From contig CATQJL010000112.1 of NCBI GenBank assembly GCA_958299035.1, positions 57,395,823 through 57,459,822 of the forward strand: a stretch of 64,000 bases of DNA. The letters are read 5' to 3'. Each line of letters begins with the position of its first letter. Positions within the stretch are counted from its first letter, which is position 1. The notes beneath the pieces are model-generated. The model saw only the letters and a list, made by a program, of their open reading frames with translations. It did no database searches and was not told the DNA's origin. Below, in pieces: positions 23,326 to 34,574 of this stretch. This DNA is from Cylicocyclus nassatus. Lineage: Eukaryota > Nematoda > Chromadorea > Rhabditida > Strongylidae. Position numbers and translations under genes: made by a program.

Positions 23326-24364
23326 CAGGGTCAAGCGTGGGGTGCGGCACGCTACACCTGGGGGGTTGTATAGAGGAGTCAAAAGGGGAGGGGGCCGTAG
23401 TTGGGTAATCTGATATAGTGATAACATGATATTCGTATCATATCCATAATTAGCATGTCAATTAACCCCTGTAGACAAAGTGTGAGCGAATTCTGAAGAT
23501 TCAAGATGCTATGCTACCTAAATGAAATGGTCAAATTCCAACATGGTTAACTTTGTCTCAAAGGTGAATTAGCTGTCCGTTTTTGCACTGAGGACAAAGG
23601 ACTACTCCTTCTTTGTCCACCTCAGGGATCCCGCTTCAGAAGACAGGCAAACTGTGGAATTAGAAGCCAACCAAAATTTCGTTTTTCCCATTTTTCGCTT
23701 TTGATCGCTGTGCTTTGTGCTTTCACCAAATATTACTTAGGGCTAAGAAGACAAATCAGGTTTCAAACAGTACTATGGAATCTACACGGTTTAGGCTATC
23801 GATTCATATAAATACTGTCCGCTAAAAATGTTTTTTTGATATAGTTAATGGGGTGCGGCACACTCCCTTGAAAGCTGCGACTGCCGCACCCCCTTAACTT
23901 GCTTTCAATTCAGAAAGCGCTCCATTGCTGGCATGAGTATTGAGCACATAGCTTCTTCTTGCTACATTGGAAATTTGGAGCCGAACGCCCCACCCATAAG
24001 AAAATTATGGCCCTTTTAATATGCCCATTCAGGTCAAAATCAGCCGTCAAATTACGTGTGATTGTAAAGTGCAGTCACAGAAAATCTGGCGTACAGCTTT
24101 CAGAAATCTGAAAACTCTCTAGAAAAAGATGGGGTCCTCCAGAATGTCACACGTTGAGGTCCAGAGGTTAAGAGGAGGAAGAAGGGGTCGTTTGAGGGCT
24201 TTTATGGGAGGGGGGGGGGGTTTCGAAAGACTTGTGCCTGACCTCTTTCTCAACTCTGGTAATGCTATTTCAAGTATATAGTTCAGGGGGGGGGCTTATT
24301 AAGACAGCAATCAGGAGGGGGGTCGTAACCAGCGATCGTGTGCCACACCCCTTGCTTGACCCTT
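23326..24364. mobile_element. Non-autonomous hAT element, subfamily A
   Basis: The left terminus is CAGGGTCAAGCGTGGGGTGC, and the right terminus in reverse is AAGGGTCAAGCAAGGGGTGT. The flanking 8 bp are GTAAGGAA (23318-23325) and TTAAGGAA (24365-24372), seven of eight identical. An 8 bp duplication with a CAGGG end is the hAT signature. Internal subterminal inverse repeats and G-runs recur in the copies at 32966-35993 and 47424-49367. There is no transposase frame. Confidence 0.85.
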
Positions 24365-25294
24365 TTAAGGAAGGATGTTTCGCTTTTGTTATATGTTGTA
24401 CTGGGTCATAAGAGCGGAACCTTCTCACCTCCTGATTAAAAAAAGCCGGCAGATATTCAGCTTCAGCGGCAGGAATTCAGGGCTTTTTAGATATTTGACG
24501 AGCTTGAGCTAACTGTGGTTTACGTCAGTATTATAGAAAACAATGACCATGGCAAAGTTAAATGAGAGAGCTTAGAGTCTTGAGATCACTCGAATGCTCG
24601 CTAGCTTTCTTTCAAGCACTCCTTCCATCTTGTACTGTTGCTCTTTTCTTGTTATAAGTGTTAGAGAATGTCCCGATGCAAGTACCTAGGCGCATCGTGA
24701 TAACAAATTCTAGGGGCCTTCAACGTAGAGGAGGAGCATATATCCTCGATGTGGCGTGCGCTGCTCGTGGCCGGATTCTGACGGTAGTTTCGTCATCCGT
24801 CTCAGCTTACCAGAGCTTAGGATGTTGGACGTTTTGCCGAGGGCTACAGAGCAACCGAATTAGATCGTTGTGTTACTTATCCTGTCCGATGTTATACAGG
24901 GTGTCCCAAAAAAGCATCGAACGTTTGATTTTCAATAGCTTCCTTTTATGGAAAGTTTTTGCGGATTTTCGGTGCCATACGGTAGGGCCAGCTTCAACTA
25001 ACATTTACAGTTTAGAGCGAATCACCGATTTTTCTTAGTTACTGTAGGATTACGGTAGGAATTTTTTACTAGTTTACGCTTCTGACAGACGAGAATTGCT
25101 TCTAAAATTGCAAAAAAACGAGACGTCAAACTAAGGATTTTGAGGGTGCTAAATCTATTTACAAAATTTCCCACTATTGTGCTCTCCGGCTTCTTACGGT
25201 ATGCTGTAACGCTGAAATTTGGCTTTGTTTCAAAATTTACTAGATTAACGTTGCGGTCACAGGTAAGTCGAAATTTCAATCAAATTAGTTAAAT

Positions 25295-26291
25295 CAGGGC
25301 CGGTAGTAATCTACCCTACCTGGTGGCATCATAGATGCCGGCAAGTTGGCACACATCGCGGAAAGCTCGCGGAGTGATTGTAGGTAATAATCTTGTATAA
25401 TCTCAGTACGCGGTTATTTCGCTCATCAAATTTTGATAACGTAGACAGCCGCAAAACTGCTGTCTCGCATGCGGTCGAACCTAAGTGTGCTAACTTCAAG
25501 TGCTGCCGCGTTACCACTCGACCATTCAGTCAGTCCTTGCTGTTTGCATCAGCAATGTGAGCAACGCACTGGTAAATGGCCGCCTGAAAGAAGGATCGAT
25601 ACATTGCGCGAGAGACTTTGACCTGAAAGAACAGCTGATTGATATCAGCGAGAGAGGGGCGAAATTGGTGCAAATAAGATTTAGAAAGGATTGCAAAACA
25701 AGATGGTGTTCTATATGATTCTAAGGCATTAGTGGATTTTTTCTCTGTAAGAAAATCGTCATTTTAAAAAAGAAAAACCCATATAATGAGAAAAATGATA
25801 GTTTTTTCACGAAAAGTAGAATTTTTGATTTTTTCGCCTGACGTAAATTGTGTGATATCGCCGCAATTCGCAAACTCGCAGACGCCGTCGGCAAAGGTGC
25901 CACCACCTCGACGTGGTAGGGGCACGTCGAGATGCCGGCAGCTCGCTCTCTCAAAAGAGCACGCTATTTCCCGTGCTCTCTGACCTGCCGGCAGCTGCCA
26001 TCTCGCGGATTCCGGCAACCTGCCGGCAGGTTGCCGGCAACTGACATCGCGAAGTTGCCGGCAGCTCCTCCTGGAATTCCAGATATTTTACTAAAGGAGG
26101 AGTTCTGGAGCCGCAGATTTTTATGAAGTTTTCTACAGAGTCGAGGCGGCAACTTTATCGAGAAAATTTTTTGAAAAAAGGCCTGGGACGGCCTAAATTT
26201 TGGTTCTTAGTTTCTGGCCACCTCGCGGAAAGGTGCCAGCAACCTGCCGACGAGACCTGCCGCCAGGTCGGGGGGATTACTACCGGCCCAG
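25295..26291. mobile_element. Terminal-inverted-repeat element inside 24897-28137
   Basis: CAGGGCCGGTAGTAATC at the left and, in reverse, CTGGGCCGGTAGTAATC at the right are followed by related ACCTGGTGGCA and ACCTGGCGGCA segments. The interior has GC-rich CTGCCGGCA-type short repeats at 25930-26070. The flanks show no clear 8 bp duplication, so the class is uncertain (hAT-like by terminus). Confidence 0.6.
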
Positions 26292-26634
26292 ATCATTATG
26301 CGTTTAAAACCTGATGTTATAATTTTTTGCGCCCACTATTTGCAAATGATAAAGAATGAAGAATTCTTCGAGGTTTAACTGAGCTTTGCTTGGCAAAGGT
26401 AACCTTGATTTAGCAAATTTCGGAAAGAAGCCAAAAGTCGTTGTTACAATGCGAAAAGTACGGTAGCGGAAAAGTTTGTGACTCAACTAAAATGTTAGTT
26501 TGACGTCCTGCGGTTCTTTTTCTGAAATTAAAAGCAACTTTCATCTGTCAGAAGCTCAAAATTAGTCTAGGAATCTACCGTAGTCCTACAGTAACCAAGA
26601 GAAATCGTGACCGCTCTATACTCTAAGTTGAAAC

Positions 26635-28030
26635 CAGGGTCAAGCGTGTTGATGCGATCCGGGACGCTCATTTACGCCCCCCCCCCCTTGAAGGCCTTGA
26701 AGGTACCCATCCGTACGACCCCCTCCCCTCCCCCCTTCCCTCACCCTCCCCCATCATCCCGCTTACCTCCCCTGCCCACATTTCTCGCGGTAACCTGCAT
26801 AAACGAACGTCAATCTCAAAAAACACCTGCGTGAGAACTTCAGTGAAATTTCGGAAGCAGAATTTCTAGGCCAGTGGGTGCGCCCAGCATACGTAGCACA
26901 CATACACACCTTCAATAATGTTTGAGATTCTGCAAGATTTTTTTGAATTTTCAGGCATACTTCAGACCAGCAAATTCGATTCCCGTATGCGACACAAATT
27001 TTTGCACGGAGAAAAAATGACATTCTTGAACTACAAAAAATGCTTTCGACCAAGAAGCTTATTTCCTACCTCTTCCACAGTTTTCCCCGCGAAAAAACCG
27101 CTTTAGCGCCTTCCAGAACGATGTCAAAAACGTGCATGAGCACGGTAGTTTGAAAATTCGTAACTAAAGGCAGGAAAAGACTGAGAGGCTTCAAAGAACA
27201 GATTCTGTAGCATAGTGCCCAAACTATTCATAGAAAAAGTTCCATCCCTTGAGGTGCAGTAAGCTCGAAAAAATTTAAATGCGACTCTCGGAAATTTAGA
27301 TGCGATCCTAAAAAGCAAAAACTGGGATTTTTGAGCTTAAAATTTTGTACCTTACCAGGGAAGTTATAAAACAGCCTGCAATTTTTATGAGGGAAAGTAG
27401 GAGGATGATCTCATATTCTAGCAAAATTGCAGCCAACAAGCTTCAATAGCTCCGAAGAAATTTAGATGCGACCCAGATACGACCCCCCTCTCCTGATTTT
27501 TTGCTACCATACATAAAATCATAAGAAAATCCACAATTTACAAAATAACACCAGATTTCGCACCGTAATAGCAGGGCTTATCCAAAGTACATATGAATTG
27601 TAAAGGCTGTATAAATGGCATTACAAAAAGATTTACGAATTATTGATTGTCATCGTTGATCTAAATGTGCGCTTTTGTCGAGTCTGTGAGACTTCAGTGA
27701 GGCTTCGGAAGCAAGATTCCTAAACCAATTAATATATTTCAATTTTTTTATCAAATCTTACATCCTTCAAAAGTGTTTTGAAGGATGTAAGACTTGGAAA
27801 TGTTTTTTTTTGAGAATTTGTAAAAAAAATTTTATCCTTAGTATTCTTATTTCTAATTTCTTTCTAAATTCATTCTTAAAAACATAAACTGGTTATCTGC
27901 TTTTTGATTTCCTTTTAAGCTTACGGTTTTCAGCCAAACTACTTTCTCTTATGACCCCCTTCCCACCTTATTGTTAGTTGCCCACTTTACGACCCCCCGC
28001 TGCGACAGTCGCATCACACGCTTGACCCTG
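26635..28030. mobile_element. Non-autonomous hAT element, subfamily B, exact target duplication
   Basis: It begins CAGGGTCAAGCGTGTTGATG and ends, read in reverse, CAGGGTCAAGCGTGTGATGC. The 8 bp GTTGAAAC is present exactly at 26627-26634 and 28031-28038. The host is the right arm of the 24897-28137 element. A C-run (26681-26690), CCCTCCC-rich subterminal sequence and a hairpin at 27760-27795 (CATCCTTCAAAAG/TTTTGAAGGATG) lie inside. There is no transposase frame. Confidence 0.93.
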
Positions 28031-28139
28031 GTTGAAACCAGTCTTATCATATGGCACTCAAAGATCCGCGAAAGCTCTCCATATAAGGAAGTTGTTAAGA
28101 TCAAACGTTCGATACATTTTTTGGGACACCCTTTATGTT

Positions 28140-29438
28140 CATTGTTAGCAACACCGTGTTGGAGTGGTTTAATCATTGCGAGAAGCAAACCATAAATTCA
28201 CACTATCAAAAATCAAAAGAATTTACATCTCTATTTACAGTGATATGCGCATACTTTTGCAAAGAACACTTGCTTTGTGATTGAAAAAATGGAATGTTTT
28301 ACTAGAAAACTCTTCTTGAAGTCTTCAAATGCTACATAGTTGTATGCAGTGACGGATTTAGATAAAAGAGATTTATTGCACATTGCAAAGCAGGCCTTGC
28401 TATGCAATCTGAGTTGGTGCATTATCTCAGTGTGTTTCCAAATACTTCTCCACTGACATTTTCAATAGAACAATTTTCAATTTGCCAGTCCAAATTTAGG
28501 AATTGGAGATTATTGGGTACCAAGATTACCATCTTTAGTTCTCTATAGTCTTCTATGTTCTACGTGCACCAACGCTTTCTTTCTGTGAGTCCTTTGTTCA
28601 AAATTTGGCTTTGCAGATATAATAGAAGTTGATACTCAGTTATCAAATCAGAATTAGCTGCTCCGCATTCATCTTACCTCAAATCTTACCGTTTGCTCAA
28701 AAATAAGTATCGTCCACATCTGAAGGTGTGCATCAGACATATTTCAGCGACTATAGTTGCGAAGATTTGGCAACATTGCAATCGTTTACAACGCATTTTA
28801 AACGCATTTTGACTGTACAGGAGATAAAATATATCAATCTGCAAAACCACACATTGCATTTGTAGTTCGCAGTTGCTGCATTTTGAGACACCGGGATCAC
28901 GCCCGAAATACGCCCAAAACCTTAAATTGTGGAAGTAACTTAAGATGACTTACGCAGCCGAAAAGTGGGATTCGATAAGTATGAAGTTGCGATGCTTTAG
29001 CGCAACTTTACTCTACTTGAGTGCATACTGCCTTTTGTGCTCGACAAAACAGCGCCTATAATAACTTTCAGCTGCTCCCTCAACAAAATTCGTCCATTCT
29101 TAGCAAAATAAAAGGCTCTGCTGACATAAAGTACAAGCCGCAAAAATTATTGTAAATGGAGCGACTTCGCTTTTAGACAAGATCCTCAGTAGATATCAAG
29201 GGCTTGGCTTTTGACTTTTTCTCTTCATCTGAGTCTCTGTGACTTCATCATACATCGTATTTGCATGAATAAGCTTCAGAGGTGATGGTTTGCATTGTTA
29301 AGCAAACTTGAAATTTTGAAGAAATTGGTAGCATATATATGTGGGTGTTGTTATGGTTTACAAATCAATTGCTCTTTGAAAAAAGACTCTTCAGTCGCTA
29401 GAAATATAGAAAAGCGGTCTCACTTCTTGTTTCTTATC
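28140..29438. other. Intron sequence with no recognised repeat
   Basis: No exon, terminal repeat or protein motif is supported in this part of the inferred intron. Confidence 0.35.
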
Positions 29439-29440
29439 TA

Positions 29441-30382
29441 TTAGGTTGGCTCGAAAGTTCTGGGATATTTTTAGATTTCAGACGAGATCTTCTATATCTC
29501 GAAGCCTAATTCATGTACACCCAGCAGTCATACCATTCGATAGAGCAAAGCAAGCCGCACAAGATGGTATGCAAACATTCCCACCACTTCGACCCACCAT
29601 AAATCATCCAGAATCTGAGTAGTACTAAAGGCTTAAGAAATTTAAAAAAATTCGTTTCTTTGTTCAAATAAATCCTAGGATCTCTAAGTTGCTCAAGCAA
29701 TGCACATCACATCAGATACTCATATATACCGTTGCTGTATTTTGTCCTCATCTAGAAAACGAAAAAACGTGAACCATGCTCATACAAAAACGAAGCTGAG
29801 CTGTTTCCGCCCATGTAGTTGTATACTACAAGCCCTTAGAAGTGTAACTGTAGATTTTCAGCTTTCTACGGGCCTTATTTTCCGAAAATTACCGAATTGA
29901 GCTTTCCTCACTCGGGTGTTCCATGCTAAAGTCAATATTTTTCAAAAATTAGGGCCTGTAGCTGAAAAGTCACGATTATACTTCAATGGGCTTGTAGAAT
30001 ACAAATACATGGGTGGAAACTGCATAGCTTCGTTTTTGTGTGAGCATGAAAATTTACGTTTTCTCGTTTTCTAGATGAGGAAAAATTAAGCAATGTCACA
30101 TATGGGTTTCTGACGTGGTGTACAATTCGCTTAAGCAAGTTGGAGAACCTTTGGATTTTTGAACAAAAATATGAATTTTTCCCAATTTTTTGAGCCTTCA
30201 GTACGATTCACCTTCTAAATGCAAACTTAAGGTGGTTCGAAGCTAGCGCAAACTTCTACAAACTGTCTTGTAGAGGTTGCTTTGCTCTATCGAATAGTAC
30301 CTCTGTCGGATGTACATGCATTGGGTTTCGAGAAGTAGAAGATCTCGTCTAAAAATGTCCCAGAACTTTCGAGCCAAACTAA
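29441..30382. mobile_element. Mariner-type foldback element
   Basis: The left end TTAGGTTGGCTCGAAAGTTC and the right end in reverse, TTAGTTTGGCTCGAAAGTTC, are flanked by TA at 29439-29440 and 30383-30384. The arms continue for several hundred bp. Inverse landmarks include AGACGAGATCTTCTA, CGATAGAGCAAAGCAA, ATCTAGAAAACGA and AACGAAGCT. Most of the element is therefore one large imperfect inverted repeat, without a transposase. Confidence 0.85.
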
Positions 30383-30636
30383 TATTATATACTATACTAT
30401 ACATTTCTAAACATAGTACCATGTCGATTCTCACTCACAACAAACTTGTAAAGGGTTGGCACTCACGAGATGCTCAGAGGTCACTAGGCACTGCCAATTT
30501 GAACTCAATTTGATTAACAGACAACCATGTTTCTGGACAAATGTTACAGTTGCAATCATCGCTGTAGTTTGTCTCATTTTATACTGCGATATCGCGATAA
30601 GCCAAAACCATTCAACAAAAAGCAACATTTTTGCAG

Positions 30637-30977
30637 GTTTTTTTGTTGTGAATGTTCTCTCAGAAGATTTAAAAGTCGACGAAGTTTATCAAATCGTGAG
30701 TAGCTTTGTTTCTTACGGGTCATTCGTTAACTCTAAGATACAATTTCAGCTAACTAAGAAATTCAAAGAGTTTTTTGCTTACTGTAATCGGTTGCAAAGG
30801 CCTTTTTCCATGAACCAGGTATTTCATCTTGCTCCTCTCATATAAACGACATGATTGATATTATTACAGGTGGTCTATTGTTCACATCAACCTCCTACAC
30901 GAAAGCCTCCCATCGACTTGCAGCAACTTCTCAATAAAACTTTCACACAGTCCAGTATTAGTTTTGTATTTATTTAG
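30637..30977 (+). CDS. Spermidine-synthase-fold methyltransferase gene, last exons
   Basis: Exons 30637-30695, 30750-30818 and 30870-30977 are separated by introns of 54 and 51 bp that start GTGAGT and GTATTT and end ATTTCAG and ATTACAG. The frame reads FFVVNVLSEDLKVDEVYQI, then LTKKFKEFFAYCNRLQRPFS, then VVYCSHQPPTRKPPIDLQ and on to a TAG at 30975-30977. This is the strand-6/7 end of the same methyltransferase family: NVLSED is the usual segment after the FDAILLD exon, and VVYCSHQ is a final beta strand. The first exon needs one preceding base in phase 1, exactly what the exon ending at 12652 supplies, giving LPKRG then FFVVN with no gap. No other 5' half lies nearby, so I read this as the 3' end of the gene at 12041. 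Confidence 0.8.
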
Positions 30978-31526
30978 TACTATTGAACAGCTTTGACCAA
31001 ATTTTCTGCACTTTACAAAAGCTACTTTACACATTCTGTGTAACCTTTAATCTTGTCAATGGTATGCTTATTTATCAAATATATTATATCTAGAATGCGA
31101 CGTGAGTGCAAAATGATTTTTCTTTGGAAAGAGTTTTAGCCACTTTCGTGGATAAGCTGTTTTCACAGCGAGTGTTTTTGCAGCAGTACTATACGCCTGT
31201 GTGCGCACAACGGCAAGTAGAACCTTCTCTGAATTCATGATTTTCGAATTAAACCTATTAAAACGAAACAAAGTAATGCCATCGTGAGCAGAACGCTTTT
31301 GAATGAGGTCGAGATCGTTTAGAGTCAGTACTATCAGCCTTTTTTCGGTGAAATAATTGGTTAAATCGCCAATGATCTCAGAGCATACCCAATGTTCTCA
31401 AAATGTTCGGTTTCCCGTAGATTGACGTGTGGAATCTCTACTTAATTATAAGCAACATTTCGTGATGACACATCCTCCCACAATTATTGGAGCTACAACT
31501 CTTGCACCCTGCACCTGCTAAGTATA

Positions 31527-31760
31527 CTTTGGACCGAATCAAATGAATATTCTATCACTTGAATAACTCATTCAAGCGAATGAGAAGTCAAATATTCGAA
31601 ATTTTAAGATTTCGAATAAAGTTCGAAAGTCAAGTATTCGAAAAATTTCATTCTCAAATAAAATTCTAGAGTCGAATAGCCGAATATTATCCGACCCTCA
31701 TCAATCCAGTCATTCGATGGTCACTGAACATTTGAATCATTCAATAAATATCGTGTATTC
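31527..31760. repeat. TTCGAA-rich repeat family member
   Basis: It begins TATACTTTGGACCGAATC and continues with many ATTCGAA/TTCGAAT words on both strands. The copy at 56847-57020 begins with the same phrase, so this is a dispersed family and not random AT-rich DNA. Confidence 0.55.
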
Positions 31761-31763
31761 GAT

Positions 31764-31808
31764 TTATTTATTTATTTATTTGTTTATCTATTCATTTATT
31801 TATATATG
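31764..31808. repeat. (TTTA)n microsatellite
   Basis: An imperfect run of TTTA units with single-base interruptions. Confidence 0.9.
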
Positions 31809-32259
31809 ACTACACTTGAAGCGTACCGAGGAAAAAAGAACTACAACTAATGGGATACCAGCTGTTCTCAATCCCATGATGATCGCGATAAGAAAAAACA
31901 GAAACAATCACAAATTGAAACGCTGTAGGTAAATATAGAACCAAGTTATCAATCTGTGATGTGGAATTGCAGGATAAACAGAACCTTGCTTCCTCTGTAG
32001 TGTCCCTTTCACAGTGCCAGCGAGCCTGCGGGCGAAGGCTAGCTGACTCGACTCCACAGTCACTTTTAGAAAAGAGCTAGATTATGCATTAGGGCAAATG
32101 AAACATCATATTAATTCATGTCATTAGAATTGTTCTGTTATTTGGACATTGGGATGAAGATAGAGTTTAAGCGCTGGATGAGAGAGCTGGTTTATCATTA
32201 TAAATTTATTATAATTAGTAGTGATGGAATATGAAGCAGATATTGTTTAATTTATGCAC

Positions 32260-32965
32260 TCTACTGGCTGATCATCAGATGGTAGCGAAACTTCGGCGTT
32301 TACGATTGAAGATTGCACGAGTAGCTGGAGTTTGATTTGGAATAACAATAGGTGGTGGATATGTACAGGATACGTCTAAAAATCACTGAGGTTATGAAGA
32401 TGAACAAATTTACATTTTCTAGTTTTTCAGATAAATTTGGAATTTTGACTAGCTATGATAAAGCAAAAGAATTGAAAGTCATATAAGGTCGCCTTTTTCC
32501 TAATTTACGATAATGCACGCCAAACCTGCCTGGTCATTCACCACGAGGTCTAAAGATCCAATATTTGCTCACTTTGAGTTCAGTTTCAAGGCGCAAAATT
32601 CGGAAGCAGAGAGTTAGATCGTTCAGAATACGCCTATACTTCAAACTCTGAAGCTTGAGCATATTGACGGGAACGGTAAGATGGTAAATTTGAGGATATC
32701 CAAGGTTCGGAAAGCATTTTTAGAACAATAACCTCGTGAAAGTCTTTCAAATTTTTCCAACTCTATTGATATGTCGTTTCAAAAATGGGCTCCAAATTGG
32801 CGAAGCATATTCGAGATGTGGTAAAACATAACTCTTGTGGAATTTCAAGAAAAAATCAGGTCGTTGCTATATATGTTTGTAAAAATTGTAAAAAGCGATG
32901 TTGATGACTTCTTGATTACATGAACGAGGTGAGAAAAGAAGAAGAGAACGTGATGGAGTTGTCAG
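32260..32965 (-). pseudogene. CR1/Jockey-like LINE, 3' part of reverse transcriptase
   Basis: The minus strand reads KSYVLPHLEYASPIWSPFLK, then KCFPNLGYPQIYHL and LKYRRILNDLTLCFRIL in nearby frames, with stops between. This is the C-terminal thumb and connection region of CR1/Jockey-type reverse transcriptases. It breaks at 32965, where a hAT begins. The upstream (N-terminal) part of the same type of protein resumes on the far side of the hAT at 36003. It is inactive. Confidence 0.8.
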
Positions 32966-33473
32966 CAGTGTCAAGCGTGGAATGTGGCATGCCACACCTG
33001 GGGCGTCGTATTGAGGAATTAGGGAGGGGGGGGGGGGTCGTTATCAAGTCGTCCGCTGTTCGCATAGCATGATATTCGTTAGGCCCGTCATGCAAAATAC
33101 TAGCACTTGATGTTTGACCCATTATCGTATACGTACTGTAAGCATAATTAAAGATCTATAAAGCATAAGAGCATCGTTTTGTAATTACCAGTAAAATAAC
33201 CCCTGTGGTCCAAGTTTCAGCAAATTCTGAGGTTTCCAAATACAAAACCGCCCAAGTGAGATGGTCGTTTCAAACTGTTACTTTGTTTTAAAGGTAAGTT
33301 GACTAATTCTTTTGCGCTTAATACAAAAAACTACTGTTTCGCTCACAATAAGAATCCTACTTCAAATGACTTCTTAATTAAGGAATTAAGAGCAAGCCAA
33401 AATCTCGTTTGTTCCATTTTTCGTTTCCAATATCTCAGGCAAGAGAAGACCAATGAAACTTCACTATAATGTA

Positions 33474-34574
33474 TTAGGTTGTAAAATAAGTTCCCGGGCA
33501 ATTGCAAAAAGTTTTTTTAAATCGCTATAACTTCAAGCAGATTGATTCTTTTTTGAAGCTACAAAGCTGAAGCTCTTTGCAATGAAGTTTGAAGCTAGCT
33601 ACAAACTTCATTGCAAAGATAATTTTGTCCACAACATATGTTTGTCTTGCTGGCTTCTCAGCGCCTCATTGCGGTCCACCAGCATGCGCAGAAGACAAAA
33701 AGGTTGTTGCGAAAAGTGGCTTGTTTGTGCAGGATTATCTCAAACATGATGAGAGCTGGAGAGCCCAGAGGTAGGGGGACTATATGTCGCCGAAAAAGGG
33801 CGGTCCCTGCGGTCATTTGCGACAAATACGCATCCTTGTACATGCGCGGACATGCGTTCCTGCAGGGAATCCGCGCGGGACTCTTCCAAATTCGGCGACA
33901 TATAGTCCTCCACCCGAGCCCAGATGCTGTAGTTATATAGAGGTCTGCTGGGGCTGCTATGGGGACCATTCATGTTTTTAAAGTACCACCTGCAAAAAAA
34001 TTTTCCTTAAAAAGTTTGAAAAAGACCATTTTTTGCCCCTAAAAATGCACCATTTTTCGAGTAAGTAACTTTGAAGTCTTCTAGTTCTGCACAGAAAGGT
34101 CCAAATCTTTGGTTATTGAGAACATTGTTGGAGTGATGCCTTGCACACCTTTTGGACCCATCGTGCAGGCGTGGCGATAACCGCAGCTGCGAAAAAAGTT
34201 GCAGTCAGAGACAAGTTCGACAGCTTGCAATTCCTGAGCGCAAGTCGCAAAACTCGAATGCAGCTGCGAGTCAGAAGCTAACAGCCTTGCCAATCAAATC
34301 ACCCATGATTTGGATGAAACTATTTGAATTGCACGAAAAAATGGCCACATGAAGAAAATTTTGAAATTTTTGTGGTTGGAAAGATTTCTCTTTCTTGACG
34401 TGCAGATCAAACATGTCTTGGCATTGATAAAAGTCAGACGGCTTGTTAAAAACTTCAGGCTTCCTTCTACTGAACAGTATAAAAAACTTGTTGTCAAAGT
34501 CCGACCGAGCGCCGAAAAAATGCGTTTGAACATGAAATTTCCAAGAGTGCGCGGGAACTTTCTTTACAACCCAA
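33474..34574. mobile_element. Mariner-type element nested in the hAT
   Basis: The left end TTAGGTTGTAAAATAAGTTC and the right end in reverse, TTGGGTTGTAAAGAAAGTTC, are flanked by TA on both sides (33472-33473 and 34575-34576). Removing it rejoins hAT sequence that is continuous in the copy at 47424-49367 (GACCAATGAAAC before, ATTCACGTAATAGTGCAG after). No transposase motifs were recognised. A hairpin at about 33575-33618 is built on TTTGCAATGAAGTTTG. Confidence 0.75.
33776..33913. repeat. Palindromic MITE inside the nested mariner-type element
   Basis: GGACTATATGTCGCCGAA at the left is answered by TTCGGCGACATATAGTCC at the right. Inner GGTCCCTGC, CATGCGC and CGCGGGAC words pair partly. It is non-coding despite several short open frames over it. 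Confidence 0.75.

Larger units (their letters stand above)
24897..28137. mobile_element. Tc1/mariner-type element, doubly interrupted
   Basis: The left end is CAGGGTGTCCCAAAAAAGCA, and the right end in reverse is AAGGGTGTCCCAAAAAATGT. Both are followed by ATCGAACGTTTGAT and a long arm of about 240 bp (left 24897-25140). The right arm is split into 28137-28039 and 26634-26497 by the hAT at 26635-28030. TA abuts both outer ends. Matching landmarks in both arms are GGTTACTGTAGGA-like, CGGTAG, CTTCTGACAGA and GACGTCAAACTAA blocks. No transposase was recognised in the core. Confidence 0.8.
12653..30636 (+). other. Inferred intron of about 18 kb, transposon-filled
   Basis: The donor GTACGC follows the third methyltransferase exon in phase 1. 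The acceptor TTTTTGCAG at 30628-30636 precedes an exon that also needs phase 1. Everything recognised in between is repeat material: RTE, MITEs, hAT, Tc1-like and mariner-type elements. The sequence does not show whether the transcript really spans it. Confidence 0.55.

Noticed and set aside
23318..24372. Bacterial or viral insertion
   Set aside because: Composition and termini match dispersed hAT copies in the same window, so this is a native repeat.
33638..33981. Several overlapping frames of 60-100 codons
   Set aside because: They read through a palindromic MITE, so both strands are open by symmetry.
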